Shown here piece by piece: positions 14,951 through 22,867 of a stretch of 30,651 bases of DNA. The stretch lies in assembly GCF_000701405.1 (NCBI RefSeq), contig NZ_JNIV01000055.1, positions 1-30,651 on the forward strand. The letters run 5' to 3'. How positions within the stretch are numbered: the first letter of the stretch is position 1; each line of letters begins with the position of its first letter. The translations under genes and the position numbers were made by a program. Below the pieces are notes generated by a model. It did not search any database, had not been told where the DNA came from, and saw only the letters and a program-made list of their open reading frames with translations. This stretch comes from Deinococcus marmoris DSM 12784 (GTDB lineage: Bacteria; Deinococcota; Deinococci; Deinococcales; Deinococcaceae).

Positions 14951-16414
14951 ATGCCTCAACTCGTCGCACCCGACGTTGCCCTCCTGCCGCTGCTGCCCAT
15001 CCTGCTGGTGCTGACGGGCGCACTGATCAGCACGCTGCTGGGCTTCTGGGTGGGTCGCCGCGTTCTGACCGTTATCAACATCGTCACCGTGGTCCTGTCG
15101 GGCGCGAGCATGATGCTGGTGTGGAACCGGAATCTGACCTCGTTCGCCGGGGGGTTGCAGGCCGACAACGCCGCCATTCTGCTGGGCCTGACCATTCTGG
15201 TGGGCACCCTGATGACCCTGCTGGTGTCGCTGGACACCGCGTGGCGCGAGCGGGTGTCCTTTCCCGAATTTGACGCCATGATGATGTACGCCGTAACCGG
15301 CTGCCTGCTGATCGTGTTTTCCGGCGATCTGATCGTGATGCTGATTGGTCTGGAGATCATGAGTCTGGCGGGCTACGTGCTGGCCACCTTCCAGGGTTCG
15401 CGCCGCGCCGAGGAATCGGGCCTGAAGTACTTCCTGCTGGGCGCGGTGGGCAGCGCCATCCTGATCTACGGCATCGCGTTCGTGTACGGCGCAACCGGCA
15501 GCCTCAATTACGCCGCCATCGCCGCCAAGGTGGGCAGCGTGAGCAACCTGACCCCTGACAACGTGGGGATTCTGGTGGGCGGTAGTCTGCTGCTGCTGGC
15601 AGGCTTCGGCTTCAAGATCGCCCTGGTGCCCTTTCACCAGTGGACGCCGGACGTGTACAGCGGAACCTCCACCACCACCTTCCTGTTCCTGAGTACCGTG
15701 GTCAAGGTGGCGGCTTTCGCCGGAATGCTGCGCGTGTTCGGCGGCGCGCTGACCGACGCGCCCGGCTGGGCCAGCGTCCTTCAGGTGCTGACGGCGGCCA
15801 CGCTGATCATCGGGAACACGGCGGCGCTGCTCCAGACCAACTTCAAGCGGATGATGGCCTACTCGGCGGTGGCGCACACTGGCTTCCTGGCGATGTGCCT
15901 GCTGGGCACACCGGAACTGGGCGGCGCGGCGCTGGGCTATTACCTGCTGGTCTATACCCTGATGACCGGCGCGGCCCTGGCCGTCCTGGCTGCCCTCCAG
16001 CGCACCGAGGCCGGCTTTGAGATCAGCGATATGCGTGGGCTGTATTACCGCCATCCCGCCTACGCCATCGCGCTGTCGGTGTGTCTGGCGTCGCTGGCGG
16101 GCCTGCCGCCGTTCGCGGGCTTTTTTGGCAAGTATCTGGCGTTCCAGGCTGCGTTCCAGAACGGCTACGTCTGGATCAGCGTGCTGGCTGCCGTCACCAG
16201 TGTGGCCGCGCTGATCTACTACCTGCGCCCCGCCATGCTGATGTTCATGCCGGACCGCACCCCCGCGCGGGAATACCTGCACGGCCAGCGCTCTCCCACC
16301 ACTTTCACCGTGGGGCTGGGCGTGGCGGGCATCACCGTGCTGGGCATTCTGCCGAACGTCTGGTATAGCTGGGTGGCGAATCCGGCGATCTGGCAGTTTT
16401 TAGCCGGACGGTAG
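14951..16414 (+). CDS. nuoN: NADH-quinone oxidoreductase subunit N
   Basis: NuoN (ND2, Nqo14) is the antiporter-like subunit nearest the peripheral arm. It has FSGDLIVMLIGLEIMSLAGY with the conserved Glu, FGFKIALVPFHQWTPDVYSG with the conserved Lys, and LAGLPPFAGFFGKYLAFQAA late in the protein. Fourteen helices are expected over 487 aa. ATG 14951 lies one base after the nuoM stop (TGATATG), and GGGAGG at the nuoM end serves as ribosome site. It is the last nuo gene, followed by a hairpin terminator. Confidence 0.96.
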   Translation: MPQLVAPDVALLPLLPILLVLTGALISTLLGFWVGRRVLTVINIVTVVLSGASMMLVWNRNLTSFAGGLQADNAAILLGLTILVGTLMTLLVSLDTAWRERVSFPEFDAMMMYAVTGCLLIVFSGDLIVMLIGLEIMSLAGYVLATFQGSRRAEESGLKYFLLGAVGSAILIYGIAFVYGATGSLNYAAIAAKVGSVSNLTPDNVGILVGGSLLLLAGFGFKIALVPFHQWTPDVYSGTSTTTFLFLSTVVKVAAFAGMLRVFGGALTDAPGWASVLQVLTAATLIIGNTAALLQTNFKRMMAYSAVAHTGFLAMCLLGTPELGGAALGYYLLVYTLMTGAALAVLAALQRTEAGFEISDMRGLYYRHPAYAIALSVCLASLAGLPPFAGFFGKYLAFQAAFQNGYVWISVLAAVTSVAALIYYLRPAMLMFMPDRTPAREYLHGQRSPTTFTVGLGVAGITVLGILPNVWYSWVANPAIWQFLAGR

Positions 16415-16429
16415 ACGTTCTTCCCGCTT

Positions 16430-16460
16430 CCCCCTTTCCCATGCGGAGAGGGGGTTTTCT
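16430..16460 (+). terminator. Rho-independent terminator of the nuo operon
   Basis: CCCCCTTTCC (16430-16439) pairs with GGAGAGGGGG (16445-16454), a 10-bp stem with one G-U pair and loop CATGC, followed by TTTTCT. It lies 16 nt after the nuoN stop, the right place to end the operon. Confidence 0.8.
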
Positions 16461-16531
16461 CTGGTCAGATTGTTGACACTCTCTAAAGCCTCGCCGTAGG
16501 CGTTCACGCAGGAGGGGCGGTGGCCTGTCCC

Positions 16532-16537
16532 TAGACT
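16532..16537 (+). promoter_or_regulatory. Candidate -10 box for a leaderless transcript
   Basis: TAGACT (TAnnnT) ends seven bases before ATG 16545, so transcription would start at about that ATG. This matches the leaderless layout common in Deinococcus. No good -35 was found 16-18 bases upstream. A TTGACA exists at 16473-16478 but is too far away. Confidence 0.35.
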
Positions 16538-16544
16538 GGACGGC

Positions 16545-16583
16545 ATGTTCAATTTGAGTGAAGGTCAAGGGATTCGCTTGTGA
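16545..16583 (+). CDS. Possible 12-codon leader ORF coupled to the next gene
   Basis: ATG 16545 opens a 12-codon frame (MFNLSEGQGIRL) ending at TGA 16581-16583. That stop overlaps the GTG 16580 start of the dehydrogenase small subunit as GTGA. With the -10 box above, this would be a leaderless mini-gene whose ribosomes could restart on the next gene. Whether it is translated is unknown. Confidence 0.3.
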   Translation: MFNLSEGQGIRL

Positions 16584-17110
16584 CGACGAACGAGAGAGAG
16601 GCCGTCCTCGCCATGCTGAATTCGGCGCATGTCACGGAGCCGACGCGGCGGGCGCTGCTGGAACGCCTGGATGCCCGGTATGGGCACGAGTTTTTTGACG
16701 AGGCAGAGTTTGGGCGGTTACGTGCCCTGGCCATGCGCCTCGTTCCCCATGACCCAGCCGAGATGGATCTGGCAGGCACAGTGGACCACCGCCTGATCGT
16801 GGGCATCGGCGACGGCTGGCGTTATGCCGATGCTCTTCCAGACGGCGAGGCATACCGGGCGCTGCTGGCCGCGTTGCCGGAAGGGTTTGAGACTCTGGGT
16901 GGTGATGCTCAGGACGCCGCCATCCCCGCTGTCCAGTCCTCCCACCCACGCGCCTTTGAAGACCTGCTGGCGGAATTGACTGAGGCGTTCATGGCCCACC
17001 CGCTGACGCAGTACCGCTTCGGCTACGCAGGTTTTGCCGACGCGCCGAACTGGCCCCATGTTGGCCCCAATGAGCTGGAACCCCGCGAGGTTGCGTATGG
17101 CCCCCAGTAA
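16580..17110 (+). CDS. Gluconate 2-dehydrogenase subunit 3-like protein (GMC dehydrogenase small subunit)
   Basis: The 176-aa protein resembles the subunit 3/gamma family that pairs with membrane or periplasmic GMC flavoprotein dehydrogenases: L-x-ALAMRLVPHD, VDHRLIVGIGDGWRYADALP, then a tail with HPLTQYRFGYAGFADAPNW. Family members often carry a Tat signal; none is visible here, so it may work in the cytoplasm. The start is GTG 16580 with AAGG at 16567-16570; no ATG fits. Its last 14 bases overlap the GMC gene, which strongly suggests the two form a complex. The substrate (gluconate, glucoside or other) cannot be told from sequence. Confidence 0.75.
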   Translation: MTTNEREAVLAMLNSAHVTEPTRRALLERLDARYGHEFFDEAEFGRLRALAMRLVPHDPAEMDLAGTVDHRLIVGIGDGWRYADALPDGEAYRALLAALPEGFETLGGDAQDAAIPAVQSSHPRAFEDLLAELTEAFMAHPLTQYRFGYAGFADAPNWPHVGPNELEPREVAYGPQ

Positions 17111-18638
17111 TTCTCTGCCCACCGATCTGGACGTGCTGGTGATCGGCACAGGTGCGGGCGGCGCACCGTTGCTGGCGCGTCTGGCGCAGGCTGGTCTGAA
17201 GGTGGCCGCGCTGGAAGCAGGCGTGCGCCACCCGCCCGAGGGGATTGCCACCGATGAAGTCGCGCAATTGGGGCTGTTCTGGACGGATGAGCGGCTGTCT
17301 GCGGGCAACGATCCGGTAGGGTTCGGGCGCAACAACAGCGGGCGCGGCGTGGGGGGCAGCACCCTCCACTACACCGCTTACACGCCGCGTGCCCAGCCGG
17401 ACGACTTGAAATTGCGGACCGAGTTCGGGCAGGGCGAGGACTGGCCGCTGGAATTTTCCGAGCTGGAGCCGTATTACGACGAGCTGGAATACTTTCTGGG
17501 TGTCTCCGGCCCTGAGAATTATCCGTGGGGGCCGCAGCGCAAAAGCTCCTACCGTCACCCACCCCTGCCGCTGAACGGGGCCGCCCGGCTGATGCAGAAA
17601 GCCTGCGCCGAGATCGGCATGCGGACCTCGCCCGCTGCCAACGCCGCCCTCAGCCGCCCGCAGGAGCAGGAGGGCTACGGCACGCGTCACACCTGCACCA
17701 ACCGGGGGTTCTGTCAGGCGGGCTGCTCCATTGGCGCGAAGGCCAGCATGGACGTGACCTTTCTGGCGCTGGCCGAATCGCTGGGCGCGCAGATCGTGGA
17801 CGGCGCACAGGTCACGGCTCTGACCATGAAAGATGGGCGCGTGACCGGCGCGGAATTCATGCGCGGGCAAGAGCTTGAGCATCTGTCCGCTAGAACAGTC
17901 ATTCTCGCTGCCGGAGCGGTGGAAACGCCGCGCCTGCTGCTGATGAACGGCCTCGCCAACAGCAGCGGGCAGGTGGGACGCAATTTCATGGCGCACGTTG
18001 GAATGCAGGTCTGGGGACAGGTGGACGACGATCTGCGCCCCTACAAGGGCATTCCCGGCGGCCTGATCAGCGAGGACACCCACCGCGTTCCCGGCCTGAT
18101 CGGCGGCTACCTGCTGCAATCGCTGGGCGTGATGCCCGTGACCTACGCCACCCAGTACGCACGCGGCACGCTGAAGTGGGGGCCAGAGTTGATCCAGCAT
18201 CTGGGCGGTTACAACCACGTCGCCGGGATCAACGTGCTGGGCGAGTGCCTGCCCTACGAACACAACTACCTGGAACTCTCGGATGAGCTGGACGGGCGCG
18301 AGTTGCCCAAGCCGCGCGTCCACTTCAGTTTTGGTGAGAACGAGAAGAAGATGAATGCCCACGCTGAGGCCCTGATGCGTGACCTGTGGGGCCGGATCGG
18401 CGCACGGGACGTGTGGGCGCTGCCCCGTGCCGCACACACTCTGGGGACGGCCCGTATGGGTGCAGACCCCGAAACCAGCGTCGTCAACCCTTTTGGCCGC
18501 ACGCATGACATAGAAAACCTGTGGATCTGCGACAACTCCACCTTCACCAGTTCCCTGAGCGTCAACCCCGCCCTGACCCAGATGGCCCTGAGCCTGCGGA
18601 CGGCGGACGCGTTGATTGATGGTTTGAAGCAGGCGTGA
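17097..18638 (+). CDS. GMC-family FAD-dependent oxidoreductase (dehydrogenase large subunit)
   Basis: This flavoprotein oxidises an alcohol or sugar. The FAD dinucleotide motif is VLVIGTGAGGAP (G17, G19, G22), followed by ALEAG. The C-terminal GMC domain has H447 in AAHTLGTARMG and N490 in SVNPALTQMALSLRTAD, positions of the catalytic pair. A CTNRGFCQAGCSIGAKAS segment resembles the cysteine-containing region of gluconate 2-dehydrogenase-type and related GMC enzymes. The start chosen is ATG 17097 (MAPSNS) with GAGG six bases before it; the longer frame from 17034 lies inside the upstream gene. The protein has 513 aa, no signal peptide and no heme motif. The electron acceptor is unknown. Confidence 0.85.
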   Translation: MAPSNSLPTDLDVLVIGTGAGGAPLLARLAQAGLKVAALEAGVRHPPEGIATDEVAQLGLFWTDERLSAGNDPVGFGRNNSGRGVGGSTLHYTAYTPRAQPDDLKLRTEFGQGEDWPLEFSELEPYYDELEYFLGVSGPENYPWGPQRKSSYRHPPLPLNGAARLMQKACAEIGMRTSPAANAALSRPQEQEGYGTRHTCTNRGFCQAGCSIGAKASMDVTFLALAESLGAQIVDGAQVTALTMKDGRVTGAEFMRGQELEHLSARTVILAAGAVETPRLLLMNGLANSSGQVGRNFMAHVGMQVWGQVDDDLRPYKGIPGGLISEDTHRVPGLIGGYLLQSLGVMPVTYATQYARGTLKWGPELIQHLGGYNHVAGINVLGECLPYEHNYLELSDELDGRELPKPRVHFSFGENEKKMNAHAEALMRDLWGRIGARDVWALPRAAHTLGTARMGADPETSVVNPFGRTHDIENLWICDNSTFTSSLSVNPALTQMALSLRTADALIDGLKQA

Positions 18639-18656
18639 TCTAGAAAAGCCCATGTG

Positions 18657-18704
18657 CTTTAGCCCCTCCCTCCTTGCGGGGGAGGTTGGGAGGGGGGAAC
18701 CGCA
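18657..18704. repeat. Dispersed GC-rich hairpin repeat, copy 2
   Basis: CCCCTCCC (18663-18670) pairs with GGGAGGGG (18688-18695), with a further 3-bp inner stem. The right end, 18688-18704, is the exact inverse of 9721-9737, and GCTTTAGCCCCTCC matches the other end of copy 1 in reverse. It lies 18 nt after the GMC stop and may also act as a transcription attenuator before the Gfo/Idh gene, though no T-run follows. Confidence 0.7.
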
Positions 18705-18752
18705 AACGCCTTCCCAGCGCTACTCGAATAACTTTCACCCAAAGGAGTCTCC

Positions 18753-19883
18753 ATGACCCATCAGAACACCGCCGAGCGTAAAGACCTTCAGCCCCTGCCC
18801 AAACCAAAGAAAGAACAAGTTGGTTACGCGGTCTTGGGCATCGGCGCACTGACCATTGACGAGTTGTTGCCCGCCTTTGCCGTGGGCCAGCGTTCAAAAC
18901 TGGCGGCAGTCGTCAGCGATGACCACGAGAAAGCCGTGGCAACTGCTCTCGCCTACGGCCTGACCGAGGCCGACGCCTACGACTATGACCGCTTCGAGGA
19001 ACTCCAGAGCCGTGCCGATGTTCACGCCGTCTATATCGTGCTGCCCAACACCCTGCACCGCGAGTACACCGAGCGGGCCGCCAGAATCGGCAAGCATGTC
19101 CTGTGCGAGAAACCGCTGGCCGGAAACCTGGAAGACGCCGAGGCGATGGTCAGCGTCTGCGCCGAACACGGCGTCAAGCTGATGACCGCCTACCGCTGCC
19201 AGTACACCCCGCACCACTGGCGGGCGCGTGACCTGATCCAGAACGGCGATCTGGGCAGGGTCAAGCTGATTCACTCGGTCAACGTGCAACTGGAAACAGA
19301 CCCGGACCAGTGGCGGCTCAAGGACAAGCTGGCGGGCGGCGGTTCACTGCTGGACGTGGGCCTGTACTGCCTGAACACCATCCGTTTCCTGCTGGCCGAG
19401 GAGCCATCCGAGGTCTACGCGCAGACCTACAGCACCCCGGATGACGAGCGCTTTGGGGAAGTGGAGGAAACCGTGGCGTGGCAGATGACCTTCCCCAGCG
19501 GCGTGATCGCCCAGTGCATCTGCTCTTACGGCGCGTCCCACACCCGTTCGCTGGACGTGTTCGGCGCGGACGCCCGCCTGACGCTGGACCCGGCCTTTGA
19601 TTACACCAGCCTGCGCCTGAAGGTACAGACCCCGGAAACCGTCACCGAACACCTGCTGCCCGAAGTGGACCAGTTCGCGCTGGAAATTGACCACTTCTCG
19701 GCCTGCATTGAGGAAGACCGCGAGCCGTTCACCCCCGGCGAGGAAGGCTTGCAGGACCAGAAAATCATGGCTGCCATCTACCAGTCGGCGCGCGAGGGGC
19801 AGCCCGTCAAGCTGGAAAAGATCGAGAAGAAGGACGCCTTCCGGGGTTCCCTGCCCGATCAGGACTTTGCCGAGCGGGCCTAG
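18753..19883 (+). CDS. Gfo/Idh/MocA-family NAD(P)-dependent oxidoreductase
   Basis: The family interconverts hydroxyl and keto groups on sugars and inositols using a tightly bound or free NAD(P). The N-terminal Rossmann fold has YAVLGIGALTIDELLPAF, and VLCEKPLAGN gives the conserved catalytic K120. The C-terminal domain has GGGSLLDVGLYCLNTIRFLL, with D and the Y/H-type position as in glucose-fructose oxidoreductase relatives. The first 22 residues are a polar extension. ATG 18753 has AAAGGAG five bases upstream. The 376-aa gene is followed after one base by the hydrolase gene, so they are co-transcribed. The exact substrate is not predictable; a 3-keto-sugar role is possible given the GMC neighbours. 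Confidence 0.85.
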   Translation: MTHQNTAERKDLQPLPKPKKEQVGYAVLGIGALTIDELLPAFAVGQRSKLAAVVSDDHEKAVATALAYGLTEADAYDYDRFEELQSRADVHAVYIVLPNTLHREYTERAARIGKHVLCEKPLAGNLEDAEAMVSVCAEHGVKLMTAYRCQYTPHHWRARDLIQNGDLGRVKLIHSVNVQLETDPDQWRLKDKLAGGGSLLDVGLYCLNTIRFLLAEEPSEVYAQTYSTPDDERFGEVEETVAWQMTFPSGVIAQCICSYGASHTRSLDVFGADARLTLDPAFDYTSLRLKVQTPETVTEHLLPEVDQFALEIDHFSACIEEDREPFTPGEEGLQDQKIMAAIYQSAREGQPVKLEKIEKKDAFRGSLPDQDFAERA

Positions 19884-19884
19884 G

Positions 19885-20592
19885 ATGACGCCGCTCATTT
19901 TGGTCCACGGCTTCGGCACCTCGCGCCACATCTGGCGGCGGGTTCTGGAAGGGGTTGATGCGCTGGCCGTTGATCTGATCGGCTTTGGCGACGCGGCGGA
20001 TCTGGGCCGGGCCGGGCAGACGGTGGGGGAGATGGCGGACGCTCTGGCCGGGAATTTGCGCGAGTCGGGGGGTGGGCCGTACCGCGTTGCGGCGCATTCG
20101 ATGGGCGGCAAGGTGGCCCTGCTGCTGGCCGCCCGCCACCCCGAACTCGTGTCCGAGCTGTTTTTAATTGCTCCTTCCCCACCCACGCCCGAGCCGATGG
20201 ACCCGGAAGGCCGCGCCAAACTGCGTGCCGCTCATGGGGACCGCGACGCCCTGAACGCCCAGTACCACGACATCACCGTTCAGCCCATCCCCGAACAGGA
20301 TTTTGCGCAACTGGTTGAGGACGGCCTACGCGCCAGCCACGACGCCTGGACCGCCTGGCCGGACTTGGGCAGCCGCGAGGACATTTCGGGTGAACTTGGC
20401 GGCCTGAAGCTCCCCATCACCGTCCTTTTCTCGGAGGATGACCCGGCCATCTCGCCCGACACCATCCGCTCGGAAGTGCTGGCGCATTTTCAGCACGCCA
20501 CAGCAGTTCCCATCCACGGCAGCGGCCACCTGATTCCCCTGGAAGACCCGCAGGCGGTTGTGGCACTGCTCGCGGCAAAGGAGAGACCATGA
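19885..20592 (+). CDS. Alpha/beta-fold hydrolase
   Basis: The 235-aa protein has the full alpha/beta hydrolase triad: nucleophile S72 in AAHSMGGK (the first Gly of GxSxG replaced by Ala), an acid in FSEDDPAIS, and His in GSGHLIPLEDP. The oxyanion-loop motif LVHGFGTSRHIW is near the start. The family includes esterases, lactonases and C-C hydrolases; the substrate is unknown. ATG 19885 follows the Gfo/Idh stop by one base, and the frame's upstream extension lies inside that gene. Its TGA overlaps the next ATG by four bases. A lactonase serving the sugar oxidoreductases next to it is one plausible role. Confidence 0.8.
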   Translation: MTPLILVHGFGTSRHIWRRVLEGVDALAVDLIGFGDAADLGRAGQTVGEMADALAGNLRESGGGPYRVAAHSMGGKVALLLAARHPELVSELFLIAPSPPTPEPMDPEGRAKLRAAHGDRDALNAQYHDITVQPIPEQDFAQLVEDGLRASHDAWTAWPDLGSREDISGELGGLKLPITVLFSEDDPAISPDTIRSEVLAHFQHATAVPIHGSGHLIPLEDPQAVVALLAAKERP

Positions 20593-22133
20593 CCCTGAAT
20601 TTTAAAGCCAGCGACGTGACCGACGGTGGCATGCACACTTTTGAGGTGGGCGATCAGAAAGTCCTCGTGACCCGTGACGGCGAGGATTTTCGCGCCTTCG
20701 ACGCCCTCTGCCCGCACGCCGGGGCCGATCTGGGCGAGGGCGTGCGCTGCGGCTCCCGCATCGTCTGCCCGTGGCACCACGCGACGTTCCATGCGGGCGA
20801 CGGGTCTCTGATCGAGCCGCCCGCTCTGGAAGGTCTGAAACGGTACCGGGTGAAGCGTGACGGCGAAAGCCTGAGTGTCGATCTGGACGAGGAAATCAAG
20901 CCTCAGACCCCAGAACCCAGCCACGAGGACCATCACACCGTCATCATCGGTGGCGGCGCGTCCGGGTTCATGGCGGCGCAAACGCTACGGGACGGCGGCT
21001 ATGCGGGCAAAATCACCATGCTGACTGCTGAAAACCGCGCCCCCTATGACCGCACCGCGCTGAGCAAGGCTTACCTGAGTGGCAAGAAACCAGCCGATAA
21101 GCTGGCGCTGGGCGGGGCCGACTGGGCGCAGAAAAACAGGATTGACCTGCGCGAGGGTGTGAAGGTCACGAAACTGGACCGGGACGCCCGCAAAGTGCAT
21201 CTGGACGGCGAGTCGCTCGGCTTTGATGCCGTCATCGTCGCCACTGGCGCAACGCCCAACACCCTAGACATCCCCGGCGCTGAGCTGGATGGTCAGTATC
21301 AACTCCGCTCCTTCCGCGACGCTGAACAGTTGAAAGACGCGGCACAGGGCAAGCACATCGTCGTCATCGGCTCTAGCTTTATCGGTCTGGAAGCGGCGTC
21401 CAGTCTGGTTGAGGGGGCCGCGTCGGTCACGGTCATCGGCCAGGACGCCGAGATTATGAGCCGCGCCCTGACGCCGAAAGTGGGCCGCGCCGTTCGCAAG
21501 CTGCATGAGGATAAGGGCGTCAAGTTCCATCTGAACGCTGAGGTCACGGCCATGGAAGGTTCGGGCAAAGTGGAGGCCGTGCGCCTGAAAAGTGGTGAAA
21601 CGGTCAAGGCTGATCTGGTGCTGCTGGGCATCGGCGTGAAACCCAATTCCGATTTGCTGGCTGACCTCGCCAACGAGAAGGGAGCGGTGCCAGTGGACGC
21701 AGAATTGCGGGCCGCGCCGAACGTCTACGCCGTGGGCGATATTGCTCTGGCCCCCACCGTGCTGGGCGAGATGCGCGTGGAACACTGGCGCGTGGCCTTG
21801 CAGGAAGGCATGACCGCCGCGCAGAGCATCCTCAAATCCTCCGATCTGGAGCCAATGGACAGGCGCGTCCCCTTCTTCTGGACGCAGCAGTACGGCAAGA
21901 GCCTGCGCTACGTGGGCCACGCCGAGAATCTGGACGACACCCACATCTGGGGCAACCCGGACGAGCTGAAGTTCATTGAATTTGCCTTCAAGGACGGTCA
22001 GGCGGTGGCCGCCAGCGGCATGGGCATGGATAAAGACCTCGCAGCCTTTGAAGAGTTGCTATTGCTGGGGCGTGTGCCTGGGACGGAGGAAATCAGGAAA
22101 GGGGAATTCAGTCTGGTGGGGCGGCTGGAGTAG
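20589..22133 (+). CDS. Rieske [2Fe-2S]-FAD/NAD(P) reductase fusion (AIFM3-like ferredoxin reductase)
   Basis: The N-terminal Rieske domain (residues 1-105) has ligands C41-x-H43 and C60-x2-H63 (CPHAGADLG, CPWHHATFH). A pyridine nucleotide-disulfide-type reductase follows: FAD motif TVIIGGGASGF near 117, APYDRTALSKAYLSG, NAD(P) motif IVVIGSSFIGLEAASSL, and VYAVGDIA for the FAD ribityl. The C-terminal domain continues to 514 aa. This domain order is that of AIFM3/Nfrl-type proteins and of self-contained ferredoxin reductases. It overlaps the hydrolase gene as ATGA. It may move electrons between NAD(P)H and a partner, possibly the dehydrogenases upstream; that is inference. Confidence 0.88.
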   Translation: MTLNFKASDVTDGGMHTFEVGDQKVLVTRDGEDFRAFDALCPHAGADLGEGVRCGSRIVCPWHHATFHAGDGSLIEPPALEGLKRYRVKRDGESLSVDLDEEIKPQTPEPSHEDHHTVIIGGGASGFMAAQTLRDGGYAGKITMLTAENRAPYDRTALSKAYLSGKKPADKLALGGADWAQKNRIDLREGVKVTKLDRDARKVHLDGESLGFDAVIVATGATPNTLDIPGAELDGQYQLRSFRDAEQLKDAAQGKHIVVIGSSFIGLEAASSLVEGAASVTVIGQDAEIMSRALTPKVGRAVRKLHEDKGVKFHLNAEVTAMEGSGKVEAVRLKSGETVKADLVLLGIGVKPNSDLLADLANEKGAVPVDAELRAAPNVYAVGDIALAPTVLGEMRVEHWRVALQEGMTAAQSILKSSDLEPMDRRVPFFWTQQYGKSLRYVGHAENLDDTHIWGNPDELKFIEFAFKDGQAVAASGMGMDKDLAAFEELLLLGRVPGTEEIRKGEFSLVGRLE

Positions 22134-22374
22134 GGGTGGGAACCACAACGCCACCTCCGAGGAAGTGGCGTGTAGGGGTGCGCGGCGTGCGTCGAAGCCG
22201 TGGAAATGAAGGGTGAAATGTGCGGTGTCAGCGGTGAAATGTGCTGGGCGTGCCCAGTGAGAGGGTTGACGCCGCCCCGGCGTCTCAGACTCGCGAGGAG
22301 CGAGTTGTGCAGCCTTATCCCCGCTGCGAGGTAGGTTTCCGCCCGCACTGGCGCGCACCCGCAACCATCTTCAC
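22134..22374. other. Convergent intergenic region with three small hairpins
   Basis: It lies between the Rieske-FAD gene (+) and the DIP1984-type gene (-). Hairpins: ACGCCAC 22148-22154 with GTGGCGT 22165-22171; GACGCCG 22268-22274 with CGGCGTC 22278-22284; ACTCGC 22289-22294 with GCGAGT 22300-22305. None has a T-run, but any could end transcription from either side. A heptamer array lies in the middle. No gene is visible. Confidence 0.5.
22207..22248. repeat. Heptamer array between convergent genes
   Basis: Six 7-nt units each begin with T: TGAAGGG, TGAAATG, TGCGGTG, TCAGCGG, TGAAATG, TGCTGGG. As a result GGTGAAATGTGC is repeated exactly at 22212-22223 and 22233-22244, 21 nt apart. It shares the 7-nt period with the arrays inside the nuo operon. 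Confidence 0.6.
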
Positions 22375-22833
22375 CTACGCCGGCAGTTCGGTCAACCAGT
22401 TGAGCTGCTGAATCTGGGTTTCCAGTTCCCGCCGCGCCTTTGCCAGTGCGTCCACCTGTTTTTGCAGGTCACGGGCGGGCATGACGGACTGGATGCGAAC
22501 CTCGCTGTTGCTGTAGCGGGTCTGGCGTTCGGAGGCGGTGGCGGCGGCGCGGCGCAGCACTTGCAGGCGCAGGTCCAGCATGTCGCGTCGGGTCAGGGCG
22601 GCGGTCAGGCTCATTCCGTCTGGCAGCGTGGCGCTCAGGTTGGCGCTGTGGATGCGGGGGATCAGCAGTTCCAACGCCTCCGTGACTTCCATGAATTCTT
22701 TCAACAGTTGTTGCGGGTCCTCGCTGGGTTTTTCCCGCTCCTGCACCAGCATGTTCCTGACGATGCGTTCCTCAAGTTGTGCGGCACGTTTTTGCAGGTC
22801 GGCGCGGTCAATCAGAGCTTCGGCCAGTTTCAT
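22375..22833 (-). CDS. DIP1984-family coiled-coil protein
   Basis: The 152-aa protein is nearly all helical and charged: MKLAEALIDRADLQKRAAQL at the start, a middle segment SLTAALTRRDMLDLRLQVLR, then ASERQTRYSNSEVR and a C-terminal coiled coil ending LNWLTELPA. I recognise this pattern as the DIP1984-type family of small bacterial proteins. No catalytic function is established to my knowledge. ATG 22833 has no ribosome site, but a TACTAT box ends six bases upstream, suggesting a leaderless transcript. The thioredoxin-fold gene lies 30 nt upstream on the same strand. Confidence 0.75.
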   Translation of the reverse strand: MKLAEALIDRADLQKRAAQLEERIVRNMLVQEREKPSEDPQQLLKEFMEVTEALELLIPRIHSANLSATLPDGMSLTAALTRRDMLDLRLQVLRRAAATASERQTRYSNSEVRIQSVMPARDLQKQVDALAKARRELETQIQQLNWLTELPA

Positions 22834-22839
22834 GCATCC

Positions 22840-22867
22840 ATAGTAGGGTCTTATTGTTCGGCGTCAC
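22840..22867 (-). promoter_or_regulatory. Promoter of the DIP1984-type gene, leaderless type
   Basis: On the minus strand TACTAT (22840-22845) ends six bases before the ATG. A -35-like GTGACG (22862-22867) lies 16 bases further up, overlapping the stop of the neighbouring gene. With no Shine-Dalgarno site, the mRNA probably begins at or next to the start codon. Confidence 0.5.

Noticed and set aside
16473..16478. Perfect TTGACA upstream of the dehydrogenase small subunit
   Set aside because: No acceptable -10 lies 16-18 bases downstream (only TAGGCG), so it is not called as a promoter.
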